A stretch of DNA of 64,000 nucleotides from Candidatus Alistipes merdigallinarum (GCA_019119305.1 DWXH01000040.1:124001-188000), one strand, 5' to 3'; shown: positions 1 through 9,608, counted from the first letter of the stretch. Program-made: numbers and translations. Notes: generated by a model not told the origin, from the sequence alone.

Positions 1-1392
1 ATCTTCATGCTGCTTTCGGCCGGTGTCTCGCTGCTCAACGGCATGGATTCCGCATTCTATCCCCTGCTCCAGAGTTTCGTCCTCACTGCCATCCTCGGTC
101 TGTTTCCTTTGATATTCGTTCCGAAAAGCCAACAGATATCCAACACAGAGGGATACGGTATCGTCGTCGGATCATGGCTGATGGCCTGTCTGGTGGGCAT
201 GCTGCCTTACGTCCTTTGGGGCGGTGAGTTTACCCTGATAAACGCTTGGTTCGAAAGCGTGTCCGGCTTTACGACAACCGGATCGACCATTCTGAACGAC
301 GTCGAAGCTCTTCCAAAAGGACTTCTGTTCTGGAGAGCCTCCACCCATTGGTTGGGCGGTGTGGGAGTCGTCATGTTCGTACTACTCGTTCTACCCTCCA
401 TGGGTTCGACCAAGATGAAACTATCCAATGTGGAACTCTCATCAATGGCCAAAGACAATTTCAGATATCAGACAAAAAAGATATTGCAGATACTGCTCGT
501 TGTCTATGTCGGACTTACAGCTGCCGAAACCATCCTCTTACGGATTGCCGGCATGGGATGGTTCGATGCCGTGTGCAACTCATTCTCGACGATCGCTACA
601 GGAGGTTTCAGCACAAAAAACAACAGTATCGCCGGATATGACAGCGTATACATAGAAATCATCATCATGTTTTTCATGATGATTTCCGGGATGCATTTCG
701 GACTGATTTTCGGCACCCTGACCGGGAAAAACAACAATATTTTCCGGTCCGAAATCAGCCGATATTATGCGCTATCGCTCCTGATCGGCGGATGTGTCAT
801 TGCCGCCGACCTATGGATCAACGGATACTATCCCGACTTCTGGACCTCACTGCGATACGGTATGTTCGAAACCATATCCGTCTCCTCGACGACAGGATTT
901 GCCACCGCAGACACTTCGATCTGGACGCCTTTAGCCATCATCCTGTTGATGCTCTTCACGTTCCAGTGCGGATGTGCCGGATCGACTGCCGGCGGTATCA
1001 AATGCGACAGAATGCTCCTCTCGTTCAAAGCCATAAAAGCGATGATGATCCAACGGCAACATCCCAATGCGATCATCCGTGTAAAACTGAACGGTGTCAT
1101 TCAGGAAAATCATACGGTGAGCATGGCCGTCCTTTTCATAATCGTTTATGTCATGTTGGTAGGCATAGGGACAGTTATCTTCAGTATATTCAATATCGAT
1201 CTGGAGACCGGTTTCGGCATGACCATAGCCAGTATGGCCAACTCAGGATCCGGTTTCGGTGAGGTCGGCTCTATGGACAACTACCACAACATACCCGCAT
1301 TAGCCAAAGGATTTTGTACGGTCTTCATGCTATTGGGACGTCTGGAAATCTTCGGATTCTTCCAACTCTTTCTTATAAACAGATGGAAATAG
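1..1392 (+). CDS. trkH: TrkH-family K+ uptake channel subunit (5' end cut by window)
   Basis: This is the membrane channel subunit of a Trk/Ktr-type potassium uptake system, which normally works with a cytoplasmic nucleotide-binding TrkA/KtrA partner. No such partner is seen in the window. The frame is open to base 1, so the first visible ATG at position 7 is probably internal and the N-terminus is missing. The visible 463 residues contain four P-loop-like segments, each with a filter glycine: TTTGSTI, IATGGFST, SSTTGFAT and ANSGSGFGE. These alternate with hydrophobic helices in the four-repeat MPM arrangement of the family. A positively charged segment (KMKLSNVELS) follows the first repeat. 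Family assignment is firm. TrkH rather than KtrB is inferred from overall length and is less certain. Confidence 0.9.
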   Translation: MFMLLSAGVSLLNGMDSAFYPLLQSFVLTAILGLFPLIFVPKSQQISNTEGYGIVVGSWLMACLVGMLPYVLWGGEFTLINAWFESVSGFTTTGSTILNDVEALPKGLLFWRASTHWLGGVGVVMFVLLVLPSMGSTKMKLSNVELSSMAKDNFRYQTKKILQILLVVYVGLTAAETILLRIAGMGWFDAVCNSFSTIATGGFSTKNNSIAGYDSVYIEIIIMFFMMISGMHFGLIFGTLTGKNNNIFRSEISRYYALSLLIGGCVIAADLWINGYYPDFWTSLRYGMFETISVSSTTGFATADTSIWTPLAIILLMLFTFQCGCAGSTAGGIKCDRMLLSFKAIKAMMIQRQHPNAIIRVKLNGVIQENHTVSMAVLFIIVYVMLVGIGTVIFSIFNIDLETGFGMTIASMANSGSGFGEVGSMDNYHNIPALAKGFCTVFMLLGRLEIFGFFQLFLINRWK

Positions 1393-1433
1393 CGCATAAA
1401 ACGACAATTCTTTGCGTTTTAATCTCTCCGCCA

Positions 1434-1464
1434 TTCGTTTTTTCGATTCAAAAATGTATTTTTG
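1434..1464 (+). promoter_or_regulatory. Bacteroidales-type promoter for the SPOR/NfeD/FloA cluster
   Basis: TTCG at 1434-1437, a 19-base spacer and TATTTTTG at 1457-1464. The -7 element matches TAnnTTTG exactly and the -33 element differs from TTTG by one base. It lies 19 bases before the ATG at 1484, which supports that start over an in-frame ATG at 1412 upstream of the promoter. Confidence 0.65.
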
Positions 1465-1483
1465 TAATCATATTACAGGATTT

Positions 1484-3052
1484 ATGCTTAATCGAATCAA
1501 AATTATATTTTCTCTTTTCGTAATCACACTTCCTTTTGCCGGGATCGGACAAGAGATCACTGCTCGGGTCGCCGGGCTCGAAAACGACTCGACCTACATG
1601 TCGTTACTGAAAAAAGAACAACTCCTGCGCCATACGGAAGACTCGATCGTTCAAACAATCAACACGACACGCCAATTATTCACTTCCGATATTCCCGAAA
1701 GCGAAAAGGAACAGTACGCTACAAAAATTCTCCAACTGGAAAAAGAGCTTTTTGAAGTTAGGAACCAACAAGGTATCACTACAAACGAAATCAGCGTAAT
1801 CGAGCAGGACTTCATTCTGAAAAATCTCAACGGTACGGGCGGGAACGTAGCGGAACAAACCGTAGAGCCAGCAGCCAAACAGGTTGCCAATCTGGTTTAC
1901 AACACCTATTTCAAAGAGAATCTTTCCGATGAGGACTACGAGGCTCTTTGCCGCTCTCAAGAACTCGAAAAGGTCCCGATCCTGTTGCTTAGCCGATATA
2001 TGGACACCTACCGAACGATCGATTCATTAGCCATCCTGTACGACACGACGACCAATAAATCGATAGCCGAGACTTGTTATATCCAGATCGACTCCCTGAA
2101 ACGATGCAACCAAGCCGTAGACGATTCATTGGCTCAAACCTGGAGTTACATCTACGACAACAAGACTTACGCATACAACTACCTGTTGGACAAGATGGGC
2201 AAAACCGAAATGCTGAAAAATTTCGACACCCGTTTTCAGGAGAACCGACAACTGATCGCTTCGGCTCAGGATTCCGTCGCATCCGGGACGGTTTACGGAT
2301 ATCCGCTCGACAAACGATTATTACTCGATTACGAAGAGTCGCTGTCCTCTATACTCGGATATACCTCTGCCCAAGATTCAATCACCAAACAGGCCGCCGC
2401 TTTCGAAAAGTTAAATTACAACCTGAGAAAAATCGAGCCCCAAGAACGGATCTTCATCGAATACGGCAACATTGAGCGGAGTTCTCCGGCAAAATACAAC
2501 GCATCGAATCCGATTCCGGAAATGGAGATCTACAAACAAGGAACGGTATATCGTATTCGTTTGGGGGCTTTCCTGCAGAAACAACCGGTTTCGTTGTTCA
2601 AGGGAGTATCACCGCTTTGTTTTGAAAAAAATGAGGAGGACCGTTTCGTCTATTATGCCGGAGCCTTCAAAGAGGCTTCAGAGGCCGAAAGTGCCTATGA
2701 GCAATTGAAAGAGATGGGATTCCGCAAGCCGGAAATTGTCGTATGGGAAGATGGCGCATACCGGATGATCGGTGTACCTAACGCAGAATCCGAAGACACT
2801 TCTGCTGAACCGGCTGAAACGCTTTATCGGGTAGAGATCGCAGGACAAGGTGAAAACCTCAGCACTTCGATCAAAGAGCTGACCGACAGATCCGCACCCG
2901 GTAAGGAGTTGACCCGTACGGTAACGGATGACGGAACACACCTCTATTCAGTCGGTAATTTCACCTCCAAAGAGGAGGCTGATGCGCTCTGCAATGCCAT
3001 CAACGAAATCGTCCAGGGAAGCGCTACCGTACTGACGATCGAAAACAACTGA
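1484..3052 (+). CDS. Secreted SPOR-like domain protein
   Basis: A 522-residue exported protein of unknown exact role, probably in the periplasm or cell envelope. The start at 1484 is chosen because it begins with a clear signal peptide (MLNRIKIIFSLFVITLPFAGIGQ) and lies just downstream of a good promoter. Starting at 1412 would put the promoter inside the gene. The middle (about residues 30-340) is charged and probably helical, with repeated mention of short Asp/Ser/Gln stretches. Around residues 365-430 a segment beginning VYRIRLGAF and containing PVSLFKGV resembles a SPOR peptidoglycan-binding fold. A second, weaker SPOR-like unit (YRVEIAG onward) ends the protein. It is followed after 22 bases by the nfeD-like gene, so co-transcription with NfeD and FloA is likely. 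The SPOR call is from pattern only. Confidence 0.65.
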   Translation: MLNRIKIIFSLFVITLPFAGIGQEITARVAGLENDSTYMSLLKKEQLLRHTEDSIVQTINTTRQLFTSDIPESEKEQYATKILQLEKELFEVRNQQGITTNEISVIEQDFILKNLNGTGGNVAEQTVEPAAKQVANLVYNTYFKENLSDEDYEALCRSQELEKVPILLLSRYMDTYRTIDSLAILYDTTTNKSIAETCYIQIDSLKRCNQAVDDSLAQTWSYIYDNKTYAYNYLLDKMGKTEMLKNFDTRFQENRQLIASAQDSVASGTVYGYPLDKRLLLDYEESLSSILGYTSAQDSITKQAAAFEKLNYNLRKIEPQERIFIEYGNIERSSPAKYNASNPIPEMEIYKQGTVYRIRLGAFLQKQPVSLFKGVSPLCFEKNEEDRFVYYAGAFKEASEAESAYEQLKEMGFRKPEIVVWEDGAYRMIGVPNAESEDTSAEPAETLYRVEIAGQGENLSTSIKELTDRSAPGKELTRTVTDDGTHLYSVGNFTSKEEADALCNAINEIVQGSATVLTIENN

Positions 3053-3074
3053 CAATAAAGGCAAATCGATAGCT

Positions 3075-3659
3075 ATGGGATTGATCATCATCCTGATTCT
3101 CGTCGGAATCGTTCTGTTGGTCGCCGAACTCGTCCTGTTGCCGGGGATCAGCGTCGCAGGGATCGCTGCGTTCATCTCATTTGCAGGAGCGGCTTTTTAC
3201 GGATTCCTGCATTTCGGCGTATTGGGCGGTTCGATCGTCGTAGCAAGCATCGTCATCCTGTCGATCCTTGCGGTTGTCATATCGCTGCGAGCCAATACAT
3301 GGAAAAAACTGTCGCTGAAAACTACGATCGAAAGCACCTCCACACCGACTCCACAACAACAGAACATCCGTATCGGACAACAGGGCGAAACCATCACTCG
3401 GCTCGCTCCGATGGGTAAAGTCCGTTTCGGAGAGGTAACCGTCGAAGCCAAAACCATCGACGCCTATCTCGACCCACATCAAATCGTCGAAGTGATCGGT
3501 TACGATAACACCGCGACGATCGTCAAGAAAGTCGGAGGTCCGAATCCTGTTTCTCCGAATTATTCCGATAAGCGGCGCGAGTCGAACGCTTCACCGCTCG
3601 AATTCCTTTCCGGCGAATCAAAAACCGTCCGATCGGACGAACGACACGAATCATTATAA
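3075..3659 (+). CDS. NfeD-like membrane protein
   Basis: A 194-residue protein with two or three N-terminal hydrophobic helices (residues 1-75), followed by a soluble OB-fold-like domain (about 95-160) containing GQQGETITRLAPMGKVRFGE and ending in a VEVIGYDNTATIVKKV strand. This is the short, protease-less form of NfeD. NfeD proteins are usually encoded next to flotillin-like genes and are thought to act with them in membrane organisation. Here floA begins 45 bases downstream, which fits that pairing. The C-terminal tail (about 165-194) is polar and probably disordered. The family call is well supported. The molecular function of the pair is not known in detail. Confidence 0.88.
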   Translation: MGLIIILILVGIVLLVAELVLLPGISVAGIAAFISFAGAAFYGFLHFGVLGGSIVVASIVILSILAVVISLRANTWKKLSLKTTIESTSTPTPQQQNIRIGQQGETITRLAPMGKVRFGEVTVEAKTIDAYLDPHQIVEVIGYDNTATIVKKVGGPNPVSPNYSDKRRESNASPLEFLSGESKTVRSDERHESL

Positions 3660-3703
3660 CGAGAAACGACGAAATAACATAAACTACTAAAAAACTGAAA
3701 ATT

Positions 3704-4672
3704 ATGATCGAAAATTTAGGTATCTGGATTGTGGCGATCGTCGCCCTGATCGTACTGTGGTTCATCCTCTACTTCATTCCGATCGGACTGTGGTTCTCGG
3801 CATTGGTATCGGGCGTACGGATCAGCCTGCTGCAACTGGTACTGATGCGTTTCCGGAAAGTGCCGCCCGCCATGATCGTCAACCAGATGATCGCCGGGAC
3901 AAAAGCCGGGCTGCAACTTTCAGCCAACGATCTCGAAGCCCACTTCTTGGCAGGAGGTAATGTACCCAATGTCGTAACCGCTCTGATATCGGCCCAAAAA
4001 GCCAACATCGCACTCGACTTCCGGATGGCAGCAGCAATCGATTTGGCCGGACGAAACGTCGCCGAAGCGGTCCAGATGTCGGTGAACCCGAAAGTCATCA
4101 ATACACCGCCGGTAGCCGCCGTGGCCAAAGACGGAATTCAGCTGATCGCCAAAGCCCGCGTTACAGTGCGTGCAAACATCAAACAACTGGTCGGAGGTGC
4201 CGGAGAGGATACCGTTCTGGCCCGTGTAGGTGAAGGCATCGTTTCGTCGATCGGCTCTTCGATCACGCACAAATCCGTACTCGAAAATCCGGACTTCATC
4301 TCCCGGGTCGTGCTCGAGAAGGGACTCGATGCCGGTACCGCGTTCGAAATCCTTTCGATCGACATCGCCGATATCGATGTAGGAAAGAACATCGGAGCCG
4401 TATTGCAGATGGATCAGGCCAATGCCGACAAGAACATTGCCCAGGCCAAAGCTGAAGAGAAACGTGCCATGGCCATTGCCGAAGAGCAGGAGCAGAAAGC
4501 CAAAGCACAAGAAGCCCGCGCAAAAGTGATTCTGGCCGAGGCGGAAATCCCCATGGCTATCGCCGAAGCTTTCCGGAAAGGCAATCTCGGAATTATGGAC
4601 TACTACAAATTGCAGAATATCCAAGCCGATACGCATATGCGCGAAGGAATCATCAAATCGGACAAGAAATAG
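3704..4672 (+). CDS. floA: Flotillin-like protein FloA
   Basis: A 322-residue member of the FloA/UPF0365 family, close to the usual length. An N-terminal membrane segment (residues 5-30) is followed by the SPFH-like region ([35 protein letters not shown]). A long Ala/Glu-rich coiled-coil stretch follows at about 225-295 ([23 protein letters not shown]), then a short C-terminal tail. Bacterial flotillins assemble into membrane microdomains and affect fluidity and protein complex assembly. It is the last gene of the SPOR-NfeD-FloA cluster and is followed by a strong intrinsic terminator at 4727-4760. No frame damage is seen. Confidence 0.95.
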   Translation: MIENLGIWIVAIVALIVLWFILYFIPIGLWFSALVSGVRISLLQLVLMRFRKVPPAMIVNQMIAGTKAGLQLSANDLEAHFLAGGNVPNVVTALISAQKANIALDFRMAAAIDLAGRNVAEAVQMSVNPKVINTPPVAAVAKDGIQLIAKARVTVRANIKQLVGGAGEDTVLARVGEGIVSSIGSSITHKSVLENPDFISRVVLEKGLDAGTAFEILSIDIADIDVGKNIGAVLQMDQANADKNIAQAKAEEKRAMAIAEEQEQKAKAQEARAKVILAEAEIPMAIAEAFRKGNLGIMDYYKLQNIQADTHMREGIIKSDKK

Positions 4673-4726
4673 TAGCCGTTCCCACTGGGACTCCGTCAGA
4701 AGGCTACTATTCCCGACAAGAAACAA

Positions 4727-4760
4727 AAATGCTCTGGTCTGCGTAGACAGGGCATTTTTT
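4727..4760 (+). terminator. Intrinsic terminator after floA
   Basis: AAATGCTCTGGTCT at 4727-4740 pairs with AGACAGGGCATTT at 4745-4757 across a GCGT loop. There is one bulged G and one G-T pair, and a T-run follows. Confidence 0.88.
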
Positions 4761-4881
4761 GTTCGAAACCCATCGGAAACACATATTCATCCGACAAATC
4801 AGCCCTTCAACTTCATTCCATACCATACTCTATATTTTGTTTTCTCTCAACACCTTCTCATTCTGATAAAAAAACTGCCAC

Positions 4882-5565
4882 ATGAAAACCGTAATCGAAT
4901 TTTTGAAAGAACTGCAGCGCAACAACAACCGCATCTGGTTCGAAGCGAACCGCACACGTTACCGCGAAGCGGCAGAACGGTTTGCGGCTTTCGTCGAACG
5001 GCTGATCATCGGGATCGCCGGATTCGACCCTTCGATCCGAAACCTGACAGTCACCGACTGCACCTACCGCATCTATCGGGATACCCGCTTCTCGCCCGAC
5101 AAATCACCATACAAAACCCACATGGGAGCCTACATCTGTCCGCACGGGAAAAGATCGGGCTATGCGGGATACTATTTTCACATCGAACCTGCCGGAAGCG
5201 GTTTTGTCGGCGGACACCTGCTCTCGGCCGGGCTTTACCGCCCTACACCGGAAATTCTCCACAGCGTAAGAGAGGAGATACGTGACAACGGCTGCGATTT
5301 TATAAAAGCACTTGAATGTGCCGCCGGATTTTCGATATGCCACGACAATACACTTAAGAAAATCCCGAGCGGATTTCCTGCCGACTCACCTTATGCCGAA
5401 TACTTTAAATTAAAGGACTTCTTCCTGGAACGTTATGTCAACGAACGGTTCATGTGTATGAAAGAGGAGCGCCTGCTCGCTCGTACACTGGAGCTCTTCC
5501 GAACGGCACAGCCTTTTAATGCACTCCTCAACCGAAGCGTCGATTTTGCCCGAAACGAGCAATAA
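4882..5565 (+). CDS. DUF2461 / TIGR02453 family protein
   Basis: A 227-residue cytoplasmic protein of the DUF2461 family, whose biochemical role is not established. Recognisable features are the N-terminal FLKELQRNNNRIWFEANRT segment, the central YRIYRDTRFSPDKSPYKTH motif (about 55-73), the GYYFHIEPAGSGFVGG strand-turn motif, and the C-terminal LKDFFLERYV region. Length matches the family. It is preceded by the floA terminator and followed by 163 bases before the araC-type gene, so it is probably transcribed alone. Confidence 0.85.
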   Translation: MKTVIEFLKELQRNNNRIWFEANRTRYREAAERFAAFVERLIIGIAGFDPSIRNLTVTDCTYRIYRDTRFSPDKSPYKTHMGAYICPHGKRSGYAGYYFHIEPAGSGFVGGHLLSAGLYRPTPEILHSVREEIRDNGCDFIKALECAAGFSICHDNTLKKIPSGFPADSPYAEYFKLKDFFLERYVNERFMCMKEERLLARTLELFRTAQPFNALLNRSVDFARNEQ

Positions 5566-5699
5566 ACGGTTAGTCACCTTATTATAAATATACCAAATAT
5601 TGTATAACGACAGGTGCACCTTTTAGAGCTGACGGTCGATTACACACATCCTGTTCGGGGAAAACAGAAGTACACAGATAAGAATATCCGAAATTTCGC

Positions 5700-5707
5700 T
5701 ACATTTG
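5700..5707 (+). promoter_or_regulatory. -7 element upstream of the AraC regulator
   Basis: TACATTTG matches TAnnTTTG exactly and lies 21 bases before the ATG at 5729. No convincing -33 element is seen. Confidence 0.45.
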
Positions 5708-5728
5708 TCTGCATAACGGCAAAAACCT

Positions 5729-6625
5729 ATGGACCACCCTTTCCCGCCACACGACCTGCACAGCCCTTCGGTCATGATCGAACGCATGGAACACATGCTG
5801 GTCCATGCTTCATCTCCATTTACGATCAAGCGGCTGAACGGAACATCGTCGCGGATGGAGAGCCCGACACCCCTCATCCGGGCTGTTCTACACAGCTTCA
5901 TCTTCCTGACCGACGGCGAGGCACTCATTACACTCGGCGATCAGACACTGCTCTTCCGGAAAGGCGACGGTTGCATCGTCCCGGCCGGACAATCCTTCTC
6001 GGTCCGCTACTACAACAACTGTTCAGGATATATGGGGGGATTTCACATCAGTCTGATCGAGGAGAATCCCGCAGGAGATAAGTCCAAAGAGTTTAGCCTG
6101 CTAAAAAAGATCAATCCATCCAAAATCTCATTCGACACTGATACCGCCGTACACATCGCCCACCTCTTCGAACGGCTCGCTGCCGAGAATGCGGGAAACC
6201 GGAATCGGGAGATCATCCGTGCCTATATGGTTGCCCTGCTGACCGAAATGGATGCCGCCAACCAGCACCCCCTTGCGGCCAAATGGAGCACGGGACGGAA
6301 AAACTCCCTCTGCAACCGGTTTATCGATCTGGTTTTCGATCACTTCAGTCGGGGCGATTCGATCGGTGCCTACGCGGAAAAACTCAACGTCAGCGCCGCA
6401 CACCTCCACCGCGTCATCAAAAAACACACAGGCCGCACCCCTTTGGCCTGGATCGAAGAGGCCGTCATTATGGAGGCAAAAAACCTGCTCAGCCAGACCG
6501 ATACCCCGATCGGCGAAGTCGCCACACGCGTCGGTATTCTCGATCCGTCGTACTTCGCCCGGCTGTTCAAAAAACACGTCGGCGTTTCACCCTCCGCCTT
6601 CCGCAACAAGTCAGAAAAATCCTAA
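5729..6625 (+). CDS. AraC-family transcriptional regulator
   Basis: A 298-residue DNA-binding regulator. The N-terminal half is a cupin-like sensor domain (GEALITLGDQTLLFRKGDGCIVPAG, about 70-95). The C-terminal 100 residues hold the double helix-turn-helix of the AraC/XylS family (YAEKLNVSAAHLHRVIKKHTG, then IGEVATRVGILDPSYFARLFKKHVGVSPSAFR). The receptor gene for a TonB-dependent transporter starts 68 bases downstream on the same strand. The order AraC regulator plus TonB receptor resembles siderophore-receptor control by YbtA- or PchR-type regulators, so local control of the receptor is a reasonable inference. The effector is unknown. Confidence 0.9.
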   Translation: MDHPFPPHDLHSPSVMIERMEHMLVHASSPFTIKRLNGTSSRMESPTPLIRAVLHSFIFLTDGEALITLGDQTLLFRKGDGCIVPAGQSFSVRYYNNCSGYMGGFHISLIEENPAGDKSKEFSLLKKINPSKISFDTDTAVHIAHLFERLAAENAGNRNREIIRAYMVALLTEMDAANQHPLAAKWSTGRKNSLCNRFIDLVFDHFSRGDSIGAYAEKLNVSAAHLHRVIKKHTGRTPLAWIEEAVIMEAKNLLSQTDTPIGEVATRVGILDPSYFARLFKKHVGVSPSAFRNKSEKS

Positions 6626-6667
6626 AGCCGGCGAAGATCATCCTACTATCGTATGGCCCAAAGAGAA

Positions 6668-6675
6668 TATCTTTG
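6668..6675 (+). promoter_or_regulatory. -7 element before the TonB-dependent receptor
   Basis: TATCTTTG is a perfect TAnnTTTG match, 18 bases before the GTG start chosen for the receptor. No TTTG-like -33 element is visible at the usual spacing, which would fit an activator-dependent promoter. Confidence 0.5.
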
Positions 6676-6693
6676 CGACAAAATGAACGTGTC

Positions 6694-9036
6694 GTGGCAA
6701 GAATTCTCTTAACCCTCTATATGCTGGTCGCTCTGACCGCCGTAGCCGAAGCACGGCACACGACCGAGACCGAGCAAGCCCGACTTCCGAAAAGTGCAGA
6801 AAATAGCGATATCCATACATTAATTAAGGCCCCCGAAAACCGGGAGGACACCCTATCTACCTATAAAATTCCCGAAATCGTCGTTAACACCTCCCCGAAA
6901 CAGGATGCCTCACAAGCCATCTCCACGACTTCAGTCGGTATGGCCCGGATACGCAGCGAACGGATCGAAGCCGTCCGCGACCTGTCGCTCATCACGCCTA
7001 ACCTCTACATTCCCGACTACGGATCGAAGATGACCTCCTCGATCTACATCAGGGGAATCGGTGCCCGCATCGACCAACCGGCCATCGGACTCTATGTGGA
7101 CAACATCCCCTACCTCAACAAGAACAACTACGATTTCGGATTCTATGACATCCGGCAGGTAGAGGTGCTGCGCGGTCCGCAAAGCTCGCTCTACGGCCGG
7201 AATACGATCGGCGGTGTCATAAACCTCTACACCCTTTCGCCGCTCGACTACCAGGGTGTCCGGATCGGTGTCGAGTACGGCAGCGCCAACACGTTCAACG
7301 GTCGGGTCTCTGTCTACGAAAAGCCGAACAGCTCCTTCGGATACTCCGTTGCCGCCTACTATGACCGCAGCGACGGATTCTTCAAAAACGCTTACGACAA
7401 CCGGAACTGCGACTGGAGTCACGAATTCGGCTTCCGCAACCGGATCGTCTGGCTGCTCCGTAACTCATGGAGCATCGACAACACGCTATCCATCAACAAC
7501 GTGAGACAAGGCGGCTTTCCCTATGCCCAAGTCGATTCAACCGGCAAAGGAACGCTTCCGGTGTGCCACGACGACCCGTGTAGCTACGACCGATTCACAC
7601 TGAGCGAAGGCATCTCGATACGCCACACCGGCAGTAAGATAGAGTTTTCGAGCATTACGAGTTATCAGTATACGAACGACGAGATGGTCCTCGATCAGGA
7701 CTTCCAGCCCCGGCCGATCTTCACCCTCATCCAGAGCCAGAACGAACACGCCGTAACGCAAGACTTCGTCTTCCGGACCCGCAACCGCGCCAAACGCTGG
7801 CAAACCCTATGCGGGCTCTTCGGATTTTTCAAATATAACGACATGCGGGCCCCCGTGACCTTCAAACGTGCCGGTATCGACGAACTGATCCTCGAAAACA
7901 TCAATGCGGGGATCCACCATATCTTTCCCGACGAAGACATTTTGATCCGGGAAAACCAATTCGTCATCACGGACGACTTCAAACTGCCGACATGGGGTGC
8001 CGCCCTCTACCACCAGTCGACCCTGCACCTGAACCGCTGGACCGTAACTGCCGGCATCCGGTTCGACTACGAACATGCGGCCATGCGACACGACAACAGT
8101 GCCGAACTGAACTACCGCTTTACGATGACCATGCCCGAATACCGTCCTTTGGTCACGACCATGAGCGGTAAGGAGCGCCTTTCGTTCTACGAATTCCTGC
8201 CGCGCCTTTCGGCCTCCTACCGATTCCGGTCCGGCAACCTGTATGCCTCCGTTTCCAAAGGATACAAAGCCGGCGGTTTCAATACCCAGATCTTCTCCGA
8301 CATCCTCCAAAGCCGGATGATGAACGACATGATGGAGGATTTGGGCGTCTATCCCGAAGGATCGCCGTCGGTTTCTTACGACAACGCATCCGCCACCACC
8401 TACAAGCCCGAACATAACTGGAATTATGAAATCGGCAGCCATTTCCTGTGGTTCGACGGATCACTCAAAGCCGATCTCGCACTTTTCTATATCGACTGCC
8501 GTAACCAACAGCTCACCGTATTCCCTCCGGGGAAAAGTACAGGGCGCATGATGTCGAACGCGGGACGAACACGGAGCTTCGGTGCCGAAACAGCCATCTC
8601 CTATTCGATCGCAGACCTCACCCTCAACGGAAGTTACGGATACACGAATGCCCGTTTCCTGAGCTACAACAGCGGCACAACCTCCTATGCGGGAAACTAT
8701 ATCCCCTACGCCCCGACTCATACCTTCGCTCTGAGTGGGGACTACTCCATCAACGTAGGCAAATGGATCGACCGGATTCTACTGCACTGCGACCTGCGCG
8801 GAGCCGGTCCTTTCTATTGGAATGAAGAGAACACGCTGCGTCAGCCGTTTTACAGCCTGCTCGGAGCTTCTGTCGGCATCCAGAAACGGAACTGGACCCT
8901 GACCTTCTGGGGCAGCAACCTGACCGGAACCGAATACGACGTATTCTATTTCATGTCGATCGGCAACTCGTTCGTGCAGCACGGAAAACCCCGTCAACTC
9001 GGTGTGTCATTACAAATCAATATCAATACATTATGA
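6694..9036 (+). CDS. TonB-dependent outer-membrane receptor
   Basis: A 780-residue outer-membrane transporter. A GTG start at 6694 is chosen because it gives a good signal peptide (MARILLTLYMLVALTAVAEA) just after a -7 element. The frame is open far upstream inside the araC gene, but that part is not real. ATG at 6721 is the alternative and leaves a poor signal sequence. A TonB-box-like stretch (IPEIVVN) precedes a plug domain with SSIYIRGIG and VEVLRGPQSSLYGRNTIGG, then a 22-strand-type barrel. The sequence (SKGYKAGGFNTQ, for example) looks like siderophore or small-ligand receptors, not SusC, and no SusD partner follows. A nine-codon out-of-frame ORF begins with ATG at 6683. The following lipoprotein gene overlaps by 4 bases. 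Confidence 0.88.
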   Translation: MARILLTLYMLVALTAVAEARHTTETEQARLPKSAENSDIHTLIKAPENREDTLSTYKIPEIVVNTSPKQDASQAISTTSVGMARIRSERIEAVRDLSLITPNLYIPDYGSKMTSSIYIRGIGARIDQPAIGLYVDNIPYLNKNNYDFGFYDIRQVEVLRGPQSSLYGRNTIGGVINLYTLSPLDYQGVRIGVEYGSANTFNGRVSVYEKPNSSFGYSVAAYYDRSDGFFKNAYDNRNCDWSHEFGFRNRIVWLLRNSWSIDNTLSINNVRQGGFPYAQVDSTGKGTLPVCHDDPCSYDRFTLSEGISIRHTGSKIEFSSITSYQYTNDEMVLDQDFQPRPIFTLIQSQNEHAVTQDFVFRTRNRAKRWQTLCGLFGFFKYNDMRAPVTFKRAGIDELILENINAGIHHIFPDEDILIRENQFVITDDFKLPTWGAALYHQSTLHLNRWTVTAGIRFDYEHAAMRHDNSAELNYRFTMTMPEYRPLVTTMSGKERLSFYEFLPRLSASYRFRSGNLYASVSKGYKAGGFNTQIFSDILQSRMMNDMMEDLGVYPEGSPSVSYDNASATTYKPEHNWNYEIGSHFLWFDGSLKADLALFYIDCRNQQLTVFPPGKSTGRMMSNAGRTRSFGAETAISYSIADLTLNGSYGYTNARFLSYNSGTTSYAGNYIPYAPTHTFALSGDYSINVGKWIDRILLHCDLRGAGPFYWNEENTLRQPFYSLLGASVGIQKRNWTLTFWGSNLTGTEYDVFYFMSIGNSFVQHGKPRQLGVSLQININTL

Positions 9037-9491
9037 AAAAATTTGCCTTACTCTCGCTGTTGTTCTGCTCCGTGCTGTTCGGATGCGAAAAGAGCGAATC
9101 TGAAGCACCGGAACCCGATGTCAAAGAGGGTACCTACGTAGGAACCGTAACGGTCGACCAAACCGACGGCACATTCTTCAGCCAGGAAAATGTATCGCTC
9201 ACCGTCACCAAAACGAGCGACCACACGATCGAAATGAAGATGATGAAGGTAAAATTCGCCGAAGAGATGCCGCTGACCCTCGACATGACCGTCTCAGGAA
9301 TCAACTACAGCAGTTCTGAAACGAAAACCCTCATCAGCGGAGACCAAATCATCCCCACCGCCATGGGAGGCGAGTTCCCTGCATATACGATCACCGACAT
9401 GAGCGGCGAAATCACCAATGAAGGCAACATCCGTTTCTCGATGAAGTGCGGGACTTTCCCGCTCTCGTTCGAAGGAACCGCCCGAAAATAA
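9033..9491 (+). CDS. Calycin-like lipoprotein
   Basis: A 152-residue predicted lipoprotein: MKKFALLSLLFCSVLFGC ends in a lipobox (LFGC, Cys18) and is followed by an acidic linker. The rest alternates short strands (GTYVGTVTVDQTDG, VSLTVTKTSDHTIEMKMMKVKF, MSGEITNEGNIRFSMKC, FEGTARK) in the style of the Bacteroidetes calycin-like domain (PF13944 type), a lipocalin-like barrel. Its start codon overlaps the stop of the receptor gene (ATGA at 9033-9036), so translation is coupled. By analogy with other receptor-lipoprotein pairs it may present the ligand at the cell surface. That role is inference only. Confidence 0.75.
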   Translation: MKKFALLSLLFCSVLFGCEKSESEAPEPDVKEGTYVGTVTVDQTDGTFFSQENVSLTVTKTSDHTIEMKMMKVKFAEEMPLTLDMTVSGINYSSSETKTLISGDQIIPTAMGGEFPAYTITDMSGEITNEGNIRFSMKCGTFPLSFEGTARK

Positions 9492-9608
9492 TCCCTTTTG
9501 GATCATCTTTTATGTGCGATCCCGACAACTTCCTACTGCAGACCGAAGATATACAAACTGAAACGCTCCAGCACAGGTGTACCGATCTTTCACCTTTTCG
9601 ATCATCCG

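Noticed and set aside
3920..4726. A 268-codon minus-strand open frame across floA
   Set aside because: It lies fully antisense to a certain gene, has a composition typical of shadow frames and no recognisable domain.
6283..6693. N-terminal extension of the TonB receptor into the araC gene
   Set aside because: The extension overlaps a well-supported AraC helix-turn-helix region in another frame and is Arg/Pro-rich nonsense, so a GTG start at 6694 was used.
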